15,873 bases of DNA from an uncultured Bacteroidota bacterium (GTDB lineage Bacteria > Bacteroidota > Bacteroidia > Chitinophagales > Chitinophagaceae). The stretch is taken from the NCBI GenBank assembly GCA_946887345.1, contig CAMPKR010000017.1, positions 1 to 15,873 on the forward strand. The letters are read 5' to 3'. Made by a program: the position numbers and the translations under genes. Under the pieces are notes generated by a model. That model saw only the letters and a list, made by a program, of their open reading frames with translations. It was not told the origin of the DNA and did not search any database. Positions 1-7,272 of this stretch are shown here, one piece after another (within the stretch, counting starts at the first letter, position 1; each line of letters begins with the position of its first letter).

Positions 1-61
1 TCTCCAGGTTATTCGGCGGCGGTAAATAATTATTCATTATAAAAACTAAAAAACAAGGACT

Positions 62-355
62 ATGAACAGGTTTCTGACAGGGGCATTACTTGGCCTGGTA
101 GCGGGACTATTGATTGCTCCGCAAAAAGGCGAAGATTTGAGAGAAGACATCGTTGATGCTGCCGACAGGTGGAAGGATAAATTTAATCGCATGGTTGGCC
201 GGGCTGAAACAAACCTGGAGGACCTGAAAGGTTTACTTGATCGCGAGGTTGATGGACTGAGCGAAGATGTTCGCCACCGTATCCTTACCATCATCGACGA
301 AGCTGAAGAAATGGCTTATAATGCAAAGACCCAGCTGAGCGGGGGAATAGCGTAA
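62..355 (+). CDS. YtxH domain-containing small membrane protein
   Basis: The 97-residue product has one N-terminal hydrophobic stretch (about residues 5-19) running into APQKGEDLRED. This is the YtxH-family pattern: a glycine-rich membrane helix followed by an APxxGxxxRE turn. The rest (about 22-95) is charged and strongly helical, probably a coiled coil facing the cytoplasm. Family members are linked to general stress responses, but their molecular role is unknown. The ATG follows an AAGGA-like sequence by 4 bases, one of the few purine-rich leaders in the window. The 61 bases before it probably include the 3' end of another rightward gene cut by the window edge. All three frames there close within 42 bases, so I cannot say which is real. 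A hairpin terminator follows at 389-409. Confidence 0.85.
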   Translation: MNRFLTGALLGLVAGLLIAPQKGEDLREDIVDAADRWKDKFNRMVGRAETNLEDLKGLLDREVDGLSEDVRHRILTIIDEAEEMAYNAKTQLSGGIA

Positions 356-356
356 T

Positions 357-390
357 TAGTTGATTTGTTACTAGTTTACTAGTTGATTAG
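357..390. repeat. Short degenerate tandem repeat of about 8 bases
   Basis: Directly after the YtxH stop, the sequence reads as four imperfect units of about 8 bases: TAGTTGAT, TTGTTAC, TAGTTTAC, TAGTTGAT. It then enters the terminator hairpin. The consensus is roughly TAGTTKAY. The units carry TAG triplets in several frames, so the stretch is non-coding. Confidence 0.55.
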
Positions 391-409
391 TCCCGGCCTG
401 TCCGGGACT
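389..409 (+). terminator. Intrinsic terminator after the YtxH gene
   Basis: An 8-bp perfect stem (AGTCCCGG / CCGGGACT) with a 5-base loop is followed by a run of five T (409-413). The T-run is only on the rightward side, so it serves the YtxH gene. Its tail overlaps the stop codon of the leftward lipoprotein gene. Confidence 0.8.
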
Positions 410-411
410 TT

Positions 412-852
412 TTAGTAGTATAAGTTGAAGTCGCCGGCCATATCTATATAAGTGGAGCTACCGCTGGCCACCGCGCCAAAGTTGAAATAACCTGATACCT
501 GGCCGTTTGCATCGCTTTCTATGGTTACGTTGCCGGTGCTGGCAGTATACTGGTACCCGTCTACATCGAGGTAATGTATTTGTGCAGGGCTGCTGACGGC
601 ATAGCTGCCGAGACCATTGTACGGGTAGATGGTAATTTCCAATGCTGAGCCATTAGGCCCTTCTCCGTAAAGCCTGAGAGTGAAATTATTATAAGAGGCA
701 TAGCCGCTCAATGCAGACCAGGTATAGCCATTGATGGTAGCGTCTATGATGCCGTAAGTTTGAGTATTACCGTTGCCATACAGATTACGGTCTTTATCGC
801 AGGACAAGAATAGGGTGGAGATGAGTACGAAGAGTGTTAGTGACGTTTTCAT
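412..852 (-). CDS. Predicted lipoprotein, DUF6252-like beta-rich domain
   Basis: The 146-residue protein has a lipoprotein signal peptide (residues 1-17, hydrophobic, ending LFLS) and lipidation Cys18. The residues just after the cysteine are Asp-Lys-Asp, an acidic context that in Bacteroidota can act as a surface-export signal; that reading is inference. The mature part is rich in Gly, Tyr, Ser and Asn. Its pattern resembles the DUF6252-type lipoproteins: an opening ATINGYTW, a GSYAV turn near the middle, a GNVTIES strand, a GYFNF strand and a closing DMAGDFNLYY. The function is unknown. The gene starts 2 bases after the stop of the upstream lipoprotein gene (855-1340), so the two are almost certainly co-transcribed and may be paralogues. 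Confidence 0.75.
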   Translation of the reverse strand: MKTSLTLFVLISTLFLSCDKDRNLYGNGNTQTYGIIDATINGYTWSALSGYASYNNFTLRLYGEGPNGSALEITIYPYNGLGSYAVSSPAQIHYLDVDGYQYTASTGNVTIESDANGQVSGYFNFGAVASGSSTYIDMAGDFNLYY

Positions 853-854
853 AG

Positions 855-1340
855 CTATTTAGCTTTAAGGATATGGAAGTTCCCATTTTTTACCGCGACA
901 GTGTCTACAATTGGGTCATGATAAGCATTGAACTCAAAACTACCATTGATCGAGTCTTTATCGTCAAATGAGATGGTAATGCTACCACCTACTATCTTAT
1001 GTTCGGTGTTGTATCCTTTAACGGCATGGCTATACACGCTTTTGTTTATATCAGGCATGTTGTAAGTGCCGGGACCAAGGTAATTTTTTATGATCAGGCT
1101 GACGCAATGGCTTATACCCACACTGCCATCTGTATAACCAGTACAACCGTAGATAATTAATAACGAATCCTTCGGGTCAATTCCAATGCTTTGGTTCTGT
1201 GGCTTCCATATACCGGAATATTCCGAAATAGAAGCCATCATATAGCTTGTGTCTGTTTGCGCCACATTTGATACTCGTGCATTTTTTTTGCAGGAGATAA
1301 ATAAGGGTAGGGTGAGTAGGAAAGGAAGTAACCTTTTCAT
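855..1340 (-). CDS. Predicted lipoprotein, DUF6252-like beta-rich domain
   Basis: The 161-residue protein has a lipoprotein signal peptide with lipobox LFIS-C (Cys17), followed by KKN. The mature domain shares its order of motifs with the neighbouring lipoprotein at 412-852: a GPGTYNM turn in the middle, GGSITISFDD, a GSFEFNA strand, and a final short strand NGNFHI. This suggests a common beta-sandwich fold despite low direct identity. No enzyme motif is visible. It lies 9 bases after the ispF stop and 2 bases before the next lipoprotein gene, so it probably sits in a transcript with ispF although no functional link is apparent. The DUF6252-like assignment is from memory of the family pattern and should be treated as tentative. 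Confidence 0.72.
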   Translation of the reverse strand: MKRLLPFLLTLPLFISCKKNARVSNVAQTDTSYMMASISEYSGIWKPQNQSIGIDPKDSLLIIYGCTGYTDGSVGISHCVSLIIKNYLGPGTYNMPDINKSVYSHAVKGYNTEHKIVGGSITISFDDKDSINGSFEFNAYHDPIVDTVAVKNGNFHILKAK

Positions 1341-1349
1341 ACCTTAAAG

Positions 1350-1826
1350 TTAGAACTTCTGCAGCAAAACATTGGCGGTAGCCACTACGCCTTCCTCGCG
1401 GCCTATAAAGCTGAGTTTTTCAGTAGTGGTAGCCTTAATGGAGACTTCGTCTTTGGTTAGACTGAGTATGGAAGCGATGGCTAGCTGCATTTGCTCTATA
1501 TAAGGGCCAATCTTAGGTGCCTGGAGGAGTAGAGTGGAGTCCACATTTACTACGGAGTATCCTTTTTCGTGAATGAGTGTATAGCAGCGTTGCAGGAGCA
1601 CTTTGCTATCGATGCCCTTGTAAGTGGCATCAGTATCAGGGAAGTGTTTGCCTATGTCGCCAAGTGCGAGGGCTCCCAACATAGCGTCGCAGATAGCGTG
1701 AAGCAGCACATCAGCGTCAGAGTGACCTACTGCGCCCTTACTATGCGGTATCAATACGCCACCCAGCCACAGTTCGCGGCCCTCAGCCAATTGATGAAAA
1801 TCTATTCCTTGTCCGATCCTGTACAT
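1350..1826 (-). CDS. ispF: 2-C-methyl-D-erythritol 2,4-cyclodiphosphate synthase
   Basis: This enzyme converts CDP-methylerythritol 2-phosphate to methylerythritol 2,4-cyclodiphosphate plus CMP in the non-mevalonate isoprenoid pathway. The 158 residues match the usual family length. The metal ligands are visible: Asp9 and His11 in GIDFH, and His43 after GHSDAD. The family signature KATTTEKLSFIGREEG is at 131-146 and the loop DIGKHFPDTD at 57-66. It is a cytosolic homotrimer in known cases. The gene lies 73 bases beyond hutU, behind a hutU terminator. The T-rich leader contains TTTG, 19 bases, then TACTTTAC, a weak resemblance to a Bacteroidota promoter ending almost at the ATG. No other MEP pathway gene is in the window. 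Confidence 0.97.
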   Translation of the reverse strand: MYRIGQGIDFHQLAEGRELWLGGVLIPHSKGAVGHSDADVLLHAICDAMLGALALGDIGKHFPDTDATYKGIDSKVLLQRCYTLIHEKGYSVVNVDSTLLLQAPKIGPYIEQMQLAIASILSLTKDEVSIKATTTEKLSFIGREEGVVATANVLLQKF

Positions 1827-1868
1827 GTGTGTAAAGTAAAAAGCAAAAATTTAAAAGCAAAAAAATGA

Positions 1869-1892
1869 AAGCCGTCATTTTCGTGACGGCTT
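1869..1892 (-). terminator. Intrinsic terminator after hutU
   Basis: A 9-bp stem (AAGCCGTCA / TGACGGCTT) with a 6-base loop sits 8 bases past the hutU stop. On the leftward strand it is followed by TTTCATTTTTTTGC. It separates hutU from ispF, so ispF probably has its own promoter. Confidence 0.75.
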
Positions 1893-1899
1893 CAAGTAT

Positions 1900-3567
1900 C
1901 TATCTCCAGATATTCAAGTCAAAATCATCTGCATTTTCTTCAGCATCCTCGTAGCCTGCGTCCATGTGGCGGAGAATACCCATGGCAGGGTCGTTGTGCA
2001 ATACGCGGCGCAGCCTGTTAGCAGCATCTTCTGTACCATCAGCTACTACCACCATACCTGCATGCAGCGAGTAGCCCATGCCCACACCACCACCATGGTG
2101 GAACGATACCCAGCTGGCGCCGCCTGCGGTGTTGATAAGTGCATTCAGTATTGGCCAGTCGGCAACAGCATCAGATCCGTCTTTCATTGCTTCGGTTTCA
2201 CGATTTGGTGAGGCTACAGAACCACAATCAAGGTGATCGCGGCCAATAACGATCGGTGCTTTTACTTTACCGCTTTTTACGAGGTCGTTGAAGAGCAGAC
2301 CTGCTTTCTCACGTTCTCCCATACCCAGCCAGCAGATGCGAGCCGGCAGTCCCTGGAAGGCTATCTTATCTTTGGCCATATCCAGCCAGCGGTGCAGGCC
2401 TTTATTGTCTGGAAAAAGTTCTTTCAGAGCCTTATCGGTAGTATAAATGTCTTCAGGGTCACCGCTTAATGCCACCCATCTGAACGGACCTTTGCCTTCG
2501 CAAAAAAGTGGGCGAATATAGGCAGGCACAAAGCCCGGGAAGTCGAATGCATTTTCCACTCCGCGTTTATCGTGCGCTTGACCTCGGAGGTTGTTGCCAT
2601 AATCGAAAGTGATGGCGCCGCGCTTTTGGAGTTCCAGCATCTGCCTTACGTGCTTCGCCATGGTGTCCAGCGAACGCTTGATGTATTCATTGGGATCGGA
2701 ACTACGCAGTGTATTTGCTTCAGGAACGCTCAAGCCTTCAGGAAAATAGCCGATCAGCTCATCATGAGCTGAGGTCTGGTCAGTAAGGGTATCAGGAACG
2801 ATATTCTTATCGATCAGCCTTTGCAGCAGATCAACCGCATTGCAACAAACGCCTATAGATACTGCTTCACCTTTTTTCTTTGCTTCCAGCGACCATTCTA
2901 TCGCCTCCTCTATATCGTGTGTGTATTTATCTATGTAGCGGGTCTCTACGCGTTTTTTAATGCGCCATTCTTCCATTTCAGCTGCCAGGCAAACACCTTC
3001 GTTCATGGTGATGGCCAAAGGCTGAGCGCCACCCATACCGCCAAGACCTGCAGTGACATTCAGCGTACCCTTCAGGCTACCATTATAATGTTTGTTAGCA
3101 AGAGAAAGATAGGTTTCGTAAGTACCCTGAACGATACCCTGCGAGCCTATATATATCCAGCTGCCGGCTGTCATCTGGCCATACATCATCAGTCCCTTGG
3201 CCTCCAGTTCACGGAAGTGTTCCCAGTTAGCCCATTTTCCAACGAGGTTAGAATTAGCAATGAGTACCCTTGGCGCATCCTTATGCGAACGGAGTATGCC
3301 CACCGGTTTGCCCGACTGCACCATCAGTGTCTCGTCCTCGTTCAGTTCCTTCAGGCATTCCAGTATTTTATCAAAGCTCTTCCAGTTGCGTGCAGCTTTG
3401 CCGATACCGCCATATACCACCAGGTCTTCCGGGCGCTCTGCCACTTCAGGGTCCAGGTTGTTCTGCAGCATGCGGAAGGCTGCTTCTGTTATCCAGTTCC
3501 TGCAATTCAGTTCATTACCGCGAGGCGAGCGGATGATGCGTTGTGTAGATATTGTTGAATCTGACAT
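1900..3567 (-). CDS. hutU: Urocanate hydratase
   Basis: This enzyme hydrates urocanate to 4-imidazolone-5-propionate, the second step of histidine degradation, using tightly bound NAD as an electrophile. The 555 residues match the roughly 557 of characterised bacterial enzymes. The glycine-rich NAD-contact stretch [12 protein letters not shown] lies near residues 173-185. The conserved cysteine of [14 protein letters not shown] is Cys412, matching Cys410 of the Pseudomonas enzyme. The C-terminal [20 protein letters not shown] is also present. No hutH, hutI or hutG is adjacent. The start ATG is preceded by TTAAGCT, and the upstream 100 bases contain one arm of the inverted repeats flanking the DUF559 remnant, so the native hutU promoter region may have been altered by that insertion. 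Confidence 0.97.
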   Translation of the reverse strand: MSDSTISTQRIIRSPRGNELNCRNWITEAAFRMLQNNLDPEVAERPEDLVVYGGIGKAARNWKSFDKILECLKELNEDETLMVQSGKPVGILRSHKDAPRVLIANSNLVGKWANWEHFRELEAKGLMMYGQMTAGSWIYIGSQGIVQGTYETYLSLANKHYNGSLKGTLNVTAGLGGMGGAQPLAITMNEGVCLAAEMEEWRIKKRVETRYIDKYTHDIEEAIEWSLEAKKKGEAVSIGVCCNAVDLLQRLIDKNIVPDTLTDQTSAHDELIGYFPEGLSVPEANTLRSSDPNEYIKRSLDTMAKHVRQMLELQKRGAITFDYGNNLRGQAHDKRGVENAFDFPGFVPAYIRPLFCEGKGPFRWVALSGDPEDIYTTDKALKELFPDNKGLHRWLDMAKDKIAFQGLPARICWLGMGEREKAGLLFNDLVKSGKVKAPIVIGRDHLDCGSVASPNRETEAMKDGSDAVADWPILNALINTAGGASWVSFHHGGGVGMGYSLHAGMVVVADGTEDAANRLRRVLHNDPAMGILRHMDAGYEDAEENADDFDLNIWR

Positions 3568-3580
3568 AGCTTAATTAGGC

Positions 3581-3600
3581 CCCCAACCCCCTAAAGGGGG
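3581..3600 (+). repeat. Inverted hairpin repeat, left arm flanking the DUF559 remnant
   Basis: This 20-base GC-rich element contains a self-complementary core CCCCCTAAAGGGGG (5-6 bp stem, tiny loop) preceded by CCCCAA. It matches the reverse complement of 4018-4037 at 18 of 20 positions. The TAG stop of the restored DUF559 reading frame lies inside this core (3591-3593). Confidence 0.75.
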
Positions 3601-3997
3601 CTCCCGGTATTTGCAAGGTCCGGGGGATTGTTTTTTATGAAATTTTCAATAGCACTGGTAACAACCTCTAGTTGATCCATTACTTGTTTATCTGTGAATC
3701 TCAAAAACGTAATGTTGGCACCTTCTAAAGTCTTTTGTGGTTCTTTATCATACTCCGCAACATCTTTATCCTGATGCAGTCACCGTCTACTTCAATTGCG
3801 AGTTTCAGTGAGTGACAATAAAAATCAACTACAAACGCAAATAAAGGATGCTGTCTTCTGAACTTATGACCCAAAGGCTTCGCTCGCAGATATTCCCAAA
3901 GCACTTTCTCAGATGCGGTTTGACTATTTCTAAGAACTTCAGCTCTCTGAAAGATCACTTTGCTCGCCCCTAAAAACATTTTTTCTGTGTTCTTCAT
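3591..3997 (-). pseudogene. DUF559 endonuclease-like protein, frameshifted
   Basis: The N-terminal 73 residues match the DUF559 family, small single-domain proteins related to very-short-patch-repair-type endonucleases. Typical elements are QTASEKVLWEYLRAKPLGHKFRRQHPL, then FVVDFYC and LAIEVDGD, which carry the expected acidic nuclease residues. After VDGD (codon at 3779-3781) the frame runs into 17 unrelated residues and a stop at 3725. Moving to the frame that omits two bases (3777-3778) restores HQDKDVAEYDKE, then LEGANITFLRFTDKQV, to a stop at 3591-3593. The intact protein would be about 135 residues. One base is missing relative to the expected codon between VDGD and HQDKD. The restored part also has DKEP where the family usually has DKER. 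No slippery heptamer is visible, so a decayed gene or a sequencing error is likelier than programmed frameshifting. Confidence 0.85.
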
Positions 3998-4017
3998 TGC
4001 ATTTTATTAAGCTTTGT

Positions 4018-4037
4018 CCCCCTTTAGGGGATAGGGG
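4018..4037 (-). repeat. Inverted hairpin repeat, right arm flanking the DUF559 remnant
   Basis: On the leftward strand this reads CCCCTATCCCCTAAAGGGGG, the partner of the 3581-3600 arm (18 of 20 identical, opposite orientation). It lies 20 bases upstream of the DUF559 start codon and 14 bases beyond the purC stop. No obvious target-site duplication is seen outside the two arms. Confidence 0.75.
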
Positions 4038-4051
4038 TCTCTCGCAGCGGA

Positions 4052-5005
4052 CTACAGCGTTCCTATCTGCTGTGGCACAGGTGGCAGATGCTCCAGCGCA
4101 GCAGCAAGCTTAGCTTCCATTTCCGCAGCATTTATCTCTTCTTTTACGAAGCGCTTGCCGGTAACGTGTTCGTATAGCTCTATGTAACGGTCAGAGATGC
4201 TGTTGATCACCTCGTCGGTCATCTCAGGTATCTGCTGTCCTTCTTTGCCCTGGAAGCCATTCTCCATCAGCCATTCTCGAACGAACTCCTTAGAGAGTTG
4301 TTTTTGGGCTTCACCCTTTGCCTGGCGCTCTTCAAAACCTTCCAGGTAGAAATAGCGGGAAGAGTCCGGCGTGTGTATCTCATCTATCAGGTAGATGGTA
4401 TCACCTATGCGGCCGAACTCATACTTGGTATCCACCAGCATCAGCCCGCGTTCTTTAGCTATCTGGCGGCCACGCTCAAATATGGCAAGCGTATATTTTT
4501 CCAGTTGTTCGTATTCTTTTTCAGGTATCAGGCCGCTGCTGATGATCTCTTCGCGTGAGATATCTTCGTCATGTCCTTCGTGAGCCTTAGTAGTAGGCGT
4601 AATGATAGGTGCATCGAACATATCGTTCTCTTTCAGACCTTCAGGCAGTGGTACACCACAGAGTTCGCGCTTGCCGCTCTTATATGTGCGCCATGCATGA
4701 CCTGTGAGGTGATTACGAACTACCATCTCGATGGGATAAGTCTCACACTTATAACCAACAGTTGCATTAGGCAGAGGAGTGTTGATCATCCAGTTAGGCA
4801 GTATGTCCCTGGTTGCATCCAGGAACTGGGCTGCTATCTGGTTCAGCACCTGCCCTTTGTATGGAATGGGGCGGGGCAGTACCACATCGAAAGCTGAGAT
4901 ACGGTCGCTTACCACCATTGCTAAATATTTGTCGGCGATGGTATATACGTCGCGCACCTTTCCTTTATAAAAATTGGTCTGGTTGGGGAGATTGAGTTGG
5001 GACAT
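4052..5005 (-). CDS. purC: Phosphoribosylaminoimidazole-succinocarboxamide synthase
   Basis: SAICAR synthetase joins CAIR and aspartate with ATP in purine synthesis. The 317 residues fit the longer, about 300-residue class of PurC. The N-terminal GKVRDVY (residues 15-21) and [12 protein letters not shown] (33-44) form the ATP-binding part. [13 protein letters not shown] (51-63) and [12 protein letters not shown] farther on are also typical, the latter holding acidic substrate and metal contacts. The gene is alone: no other pur gene is adjacent. Its upstream region (5006-5054) is AT-rich and follows the terminator of the dehydrogenase gene, so it is probably transcribed from its own promoter. 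Its stop is followed by the right arm of the DUF559-flanking inverted repeat. Confidence 0.97.
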   Translation of the reverse strand: MSQLNLPNQTNFYKGKVRDVYTIADKYLAMVVSDRISAFDVVLPRPIPYKGQVLNQIAAQFLDATRDILPNWMINTPLPNATVGYKCETYPIEMVVRNHLTGHAWRTYKSGKRELCGVPLPEGLKENDMFDAPIITPTTKAHEGHDEDISREEIISSGLIPEKEYEQLEKYTLAIFERGRQIAKERGLMLVDTKYEFGRIGDTIYLIDEIHTPDSSRYFYLEGFEERQAKGEAQKQLSKEFVREWLMENGFQGKEGQQIPEMTDEVINSISDRYIELYEHVTGKRFVKEEINAAEMEAKLAAALEHLPPVPQQIGTL

Positions 5006-5054
5006 ATTGCGTTATTGTTTTTATTAAATTATTGGGCTGTAAAATTAAGTAAAA

Positions 5055-5072
5055 CGCCTCCGAACGGAGGCG
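5055..5072 (-). terminator. Intrinsic terminator after the amino-acid dehydrogenase gene
   Basis: A perfect 8-bp stem (CGCCTCCG / CGGAGGCG) with a 2-base centre is flanked by AAAA on one side and a T-run on the other. It lies 8 bases past the stop of the leftward dehydrogenase gene. The structure could work in both directions, but no rightward gene ends here. Confidence 0.78.
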
Positions 5073-5080
5073 CTTTTTTA

Positions 5081-6154
5081 TTACAATCTTGCTTTTACAC
5101 TAGCTATATCCGCCAGGCGCTTTTCTGCTATGCGGATCGCGGCTGCCTGTGTGTGGATACTTTCCTTCTCTGCCAGTTCAAATATCTCCAGCGTGCGGTC
5201 GTATATCTTCTCTACATTGCCCATCACGCGTTCGCGGTTATATCCGTCCAGCTCGGCACCTACATTGATCAGACCACCGGCATTGATCAGGAAGTCAGGG
5301 GCATAAAGGATGCCCTTCTTTATCAGCATTGGTCCGTGCTCGTTCTCAACGGCTAACTGGTTGTTGGCAGCGCCGGCTATTATCGGGCACTTCATGGCTT
5401 CAATGCTTTCGGTGTTTATGGTCGCACCCAATGCGCAGGGAGCATAGATGTCGATCTCCGTTTCAAATATCTTGGAGCCTTCCACTACTTCTACCGCACG
5501 GAATTTCTCTACAGTTTCTTTTATTCTTGTTTCGTTAATATCTGATATATAAACCTTTGCGCCTGCTTCTACCAGGTGTCCTACAAGGTACTGACCCACG
5601 TGGCCCACACCCTGCACCAACACTTTCTTTCCGGAAAGGCTGTCACTGCCCCAGGCTTTCTTTGCAGAGGCTTTCATGCCTATGAACACTCCATAAGCTG
5701 TAAACGGTGAGGGGTCACCACTGCCACCCATGTATTCGGGTACACCTGTTACAGACTTTGTTTCCATGGATATGTATTCCATGTCCTTGGCTGAGGTGTT
5801 TACATCTTCGGCAGTAATATATTTGCCGTTCAGGCTGTTGACGAACTTGCCGTAGCGGCGCCAAAGGGCTTCAGATTTCACTTTTGCTGCATCTCCTATT
5901 ATTACCGCCTTACCGCCACCCAGGTTCAGTCCGCTGATGGCAGCTTTGTAAGTCATGCCGCGGCTGAGGCGCAGTGCGTCTATAATACCTTCTGAATGGC
6001 TGTTATAGTTCCAGAGGCGGGTACCGCCAAGGGCCGGACCAAGGGTAGTATTGTGAATGGCTATTATTGCGTTCAGGCCGGAATGGGGGTCATGGCAGAA
6101 TACCACTTGCTCGTGACCCATTTCCCGCATCAGGTCAAATACAGATTGCTGCAT
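5081..6154 (-). CDS. ldh: Leucine dehydrogenase-type Glu/Leu/Phe/Val dehydrogenase
   Basis: The 357-residue enzyme belongs to the amino-acid dehydrogenase family. It reversibly deaminates branched-chain amino acids to 2-oxo acids with NAD+. The N-terminal catalytic domain has the glycine-rich GPALGGTR (39-46), Lys70 in MTYKAA and the catalytic Lys82 in LGGGKAVI. The C-terminal Rossmann domain has GVGHVG (182-187) and an acidic Asp205 at the end of the second strand, which favours NAD+ over NADP+. Length and motifs fit leucine dehydrogenase (about 360 residues) better than glutamate dehydrogenase (over 400). Substrate among Leu, Val and Phe cannot be settled from sequence alone. A candidate -7 element lies 25 bases upstream. 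Confidence 0.9.
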   Translation of the reverse strand: MQQSVFDLMREMGHEQVVFCHDPHSGLNAIIAIHNTTLGPALGGTRLWNYNSHSEGIIDALRLSRGMTYKAAISGLNLGGGKAVIIGDAAKVKSEALWRRYGKFVNSLNGKYITAEDVNTSAKDMEYISMETKSVTGVPEYMGGSGDPSPFTAYGVFIGMKASAKKAWGSDSLSGKKVLVQGVGHVGQYLVGHLVEAGAKVYISDINETRIKETVEKFRAVEVVEGSKIFETEIDIYAPCALGATINTESIEAMKCPIIAGAANNQLAVENEHGPMLIKKGILYAPDFLINAGGLINVGAELDGYNRERVMGNVEKIYDRTLEIFELAEKESIHTQAAAIRIAEKRLADIASVKARL

Positions 6155-6178
6155 GGATGTGCTTTTTTAAACAGGCTG

Positions 6179-6186
6179 CAAACCTA
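6179..6186 (-). promoter_or_regulatory. Candidate Bacteroidota -7 promoter element for the dehydrogenase gene
   Basis: On the leftward strand this reads TAGGTTTG, an exact match to the Bacteroidota primary-sigma -7 consensus TAnnTTTG. It would place the transcript start near 6172, giving a leader of about 18 bases. No convincing TTG/TTTG -33 element is visible at the right spacing. Confidence 0.4.
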
Positions 6187-6277
6187 AGCAAAAAACCCAC
6201 ATTTCCCAGTCCTCAGAACAGCATGGCATTGACATTAAATTTAATATTTCATATGTTTATGTTATAAAACACGAAAT

Positions 6278-6646
6278 ATGAAAAAAGCTCTTTCAGTAGT
6301 CTTGTTTCTTTCGGGCACCATGCCCATATTCCTGGGTATCATGTGCCTGGTTGCATATCCCTCAGCATTGGAAATGCTGAAGCTATCTGACTCGCCCGAT
6401 GTCTTCCAGGCCGTAACACTTTTCGGGGTTTGTCTTATCCCCTTGGGTATCATTCAGTACCTGGCAGGATACTGGACCTGGAAAAATATCTGGCAGGGAA
6501 TAGTGTTGGCTCGCTACAGCGGACTTCTAATATTATTGGATGGCTTTTTGCTTTATACCATCCTCAGCCGCCCCGACTTGGGAGTGCCTGATATGGCGAA
6601 GGGACTACTGATAACTATCCTCTCTTTCCTGTGTAAGAAGAACTAG
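6278..6646 (+). CDS. Unknown four-helix membrane protein
   Basis: I do not recognise this 122-residue protein. It has four probable membrane segments: about residues 3-27, 45-67, 78-97 and 106-119. A short DSPD-containing outside loop follows the first, and it ends with a basic CKKN tail. WTWKNIW lies between segments 2 and 3. There are no catalytic motifs. It is divergent from the dehydrogenase gene across a 123-base AT-rich spacer. Its stop is only 4 bases from the stop of the convergent channel-like gene. It starts at the ATG right after ACACGAAAT; no Shine-Dalgarno sequence is visible. Confidence 0.7.
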   Translation: MKKALSVVLFLSGTMPIFLGIMCLVAYPSALEMLKLSDSPDVFQAVTLFGVCLIPLGIIQYLAGYWTWKNIWQGIVLARYSGLLILLDGFLLYTILSRPDLGVPDMAKGLLITILSFLCKKN

Positions 6647-6650
6647 TTCG

Positions 6651-7229
6651 CTACTTTTTCTCCATATGCTTTTCTATCCGTGTATCGGGTATGAACCATA
6701 TTGCCGCTACGAAAACAAAAATGCCAAGGCTTATCCAGGTATACATGAAGGCAGTAATGATGGCAACTATGTAAAGCACCAGGGATAGTTTCTCTTTTCT
6801 ACCATCACCTACTGCTGCCTGTAGTTCAGGGTTGCCGTGGGGATGTTTTACCAATTGGGTATAAAGGATACTATAGGCTATAGCACACATTAGTAACACG
6901 ACGCCATATAATACTACCGGCCAGGTAGTAAAATTGTTCTCGCCCATCCAGTCTGTAGCGAAAGGAATGAGCGAGAGCCAGAAAAGTAAATTAAGATTTG
7001 CCCAGAGCGACATGCCACCAACTGATTTCACCATTTGCATCATGTGGTGGTGGTTGTTCCAATAGATGCCTACGAAAATAAAGCTAAGCAGATAGCACAC
7101 GAATTTAGGGATGAGTGGGACGAGGTCGTTGAGGTTCGAGCCTTTTGGTGCTTCAAGGCTAAGTACCATAATGGTAATAATAATTGCGATAACCCCATCG
7201 CTGAATGCTTCAAGTCTGCCCTTGTTCAT
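6651..7229 (-). CDS. TMEM175 (DUF1211) family membrane protein, putative potassium channel
   Basis: The 192-residue product starts MNKGRLEAFSDGVIAIIITIMVL. The RxxxFSDG motif in the first helix is the hallmark of the TMEM175/DUF1211 family, and VGIYWNNHHHMM in a middle helix region is also typical. Six hydrophobic segments are visible, as in the single-repeat prokaryotic members, which assemble as tetramers and conduct K+. A longer reading to 7286 would need a TTG start and would overlap the tonB stop, and the family motif begins right at the ATG at 7229, so that start is chosen. It is downstream of tonB with a 43-base gap and convergent with the small membrane gene at 6278. Channel function is inferred from the family. 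Confidence 0.88.
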   Translation of the reverse strand: MNKGRLEAFSDGVIAIIITIMVLSLEAPKGSNLNDLVPLIPKFVCYLLSFIFVGIYWNNHHHMMQMVKSVGGMSLWANLNLLFWLSLIPFATDWMGENNFTTWPVVLYGVVLLMCAIAYSILYTQLVKHPHGNPELQAAVGDGRKEKLSLVLYIVAIITAFMYTWISLGIFVFVAAIWFIPDTRIEKHMEKK

Positions 7230-7272
7230 AAAAGAGAATTGGATCGTATCCCAAGATACGACCCAACTAAGA

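Noticed and set aside
1569..1868. A 99-codon rightward frame
   Set aside because: It is antisense to ispF and runs into the hutU/ispF spacer; no protein-like pattern.
2821..3558. A 245-codon open frame on the rightward strand
   Set aside because: It is fully antisense to hutU, whose protein is conserved throughout. The translation is Cys/Phe/His-rich with no domain.
3765..3785. Programmed ribosomal frameshift in the DUF559 gene
   Set aside because: There is no slippery heptamer and no obvious downstream structure; decay or a sequence error explains it more simply.
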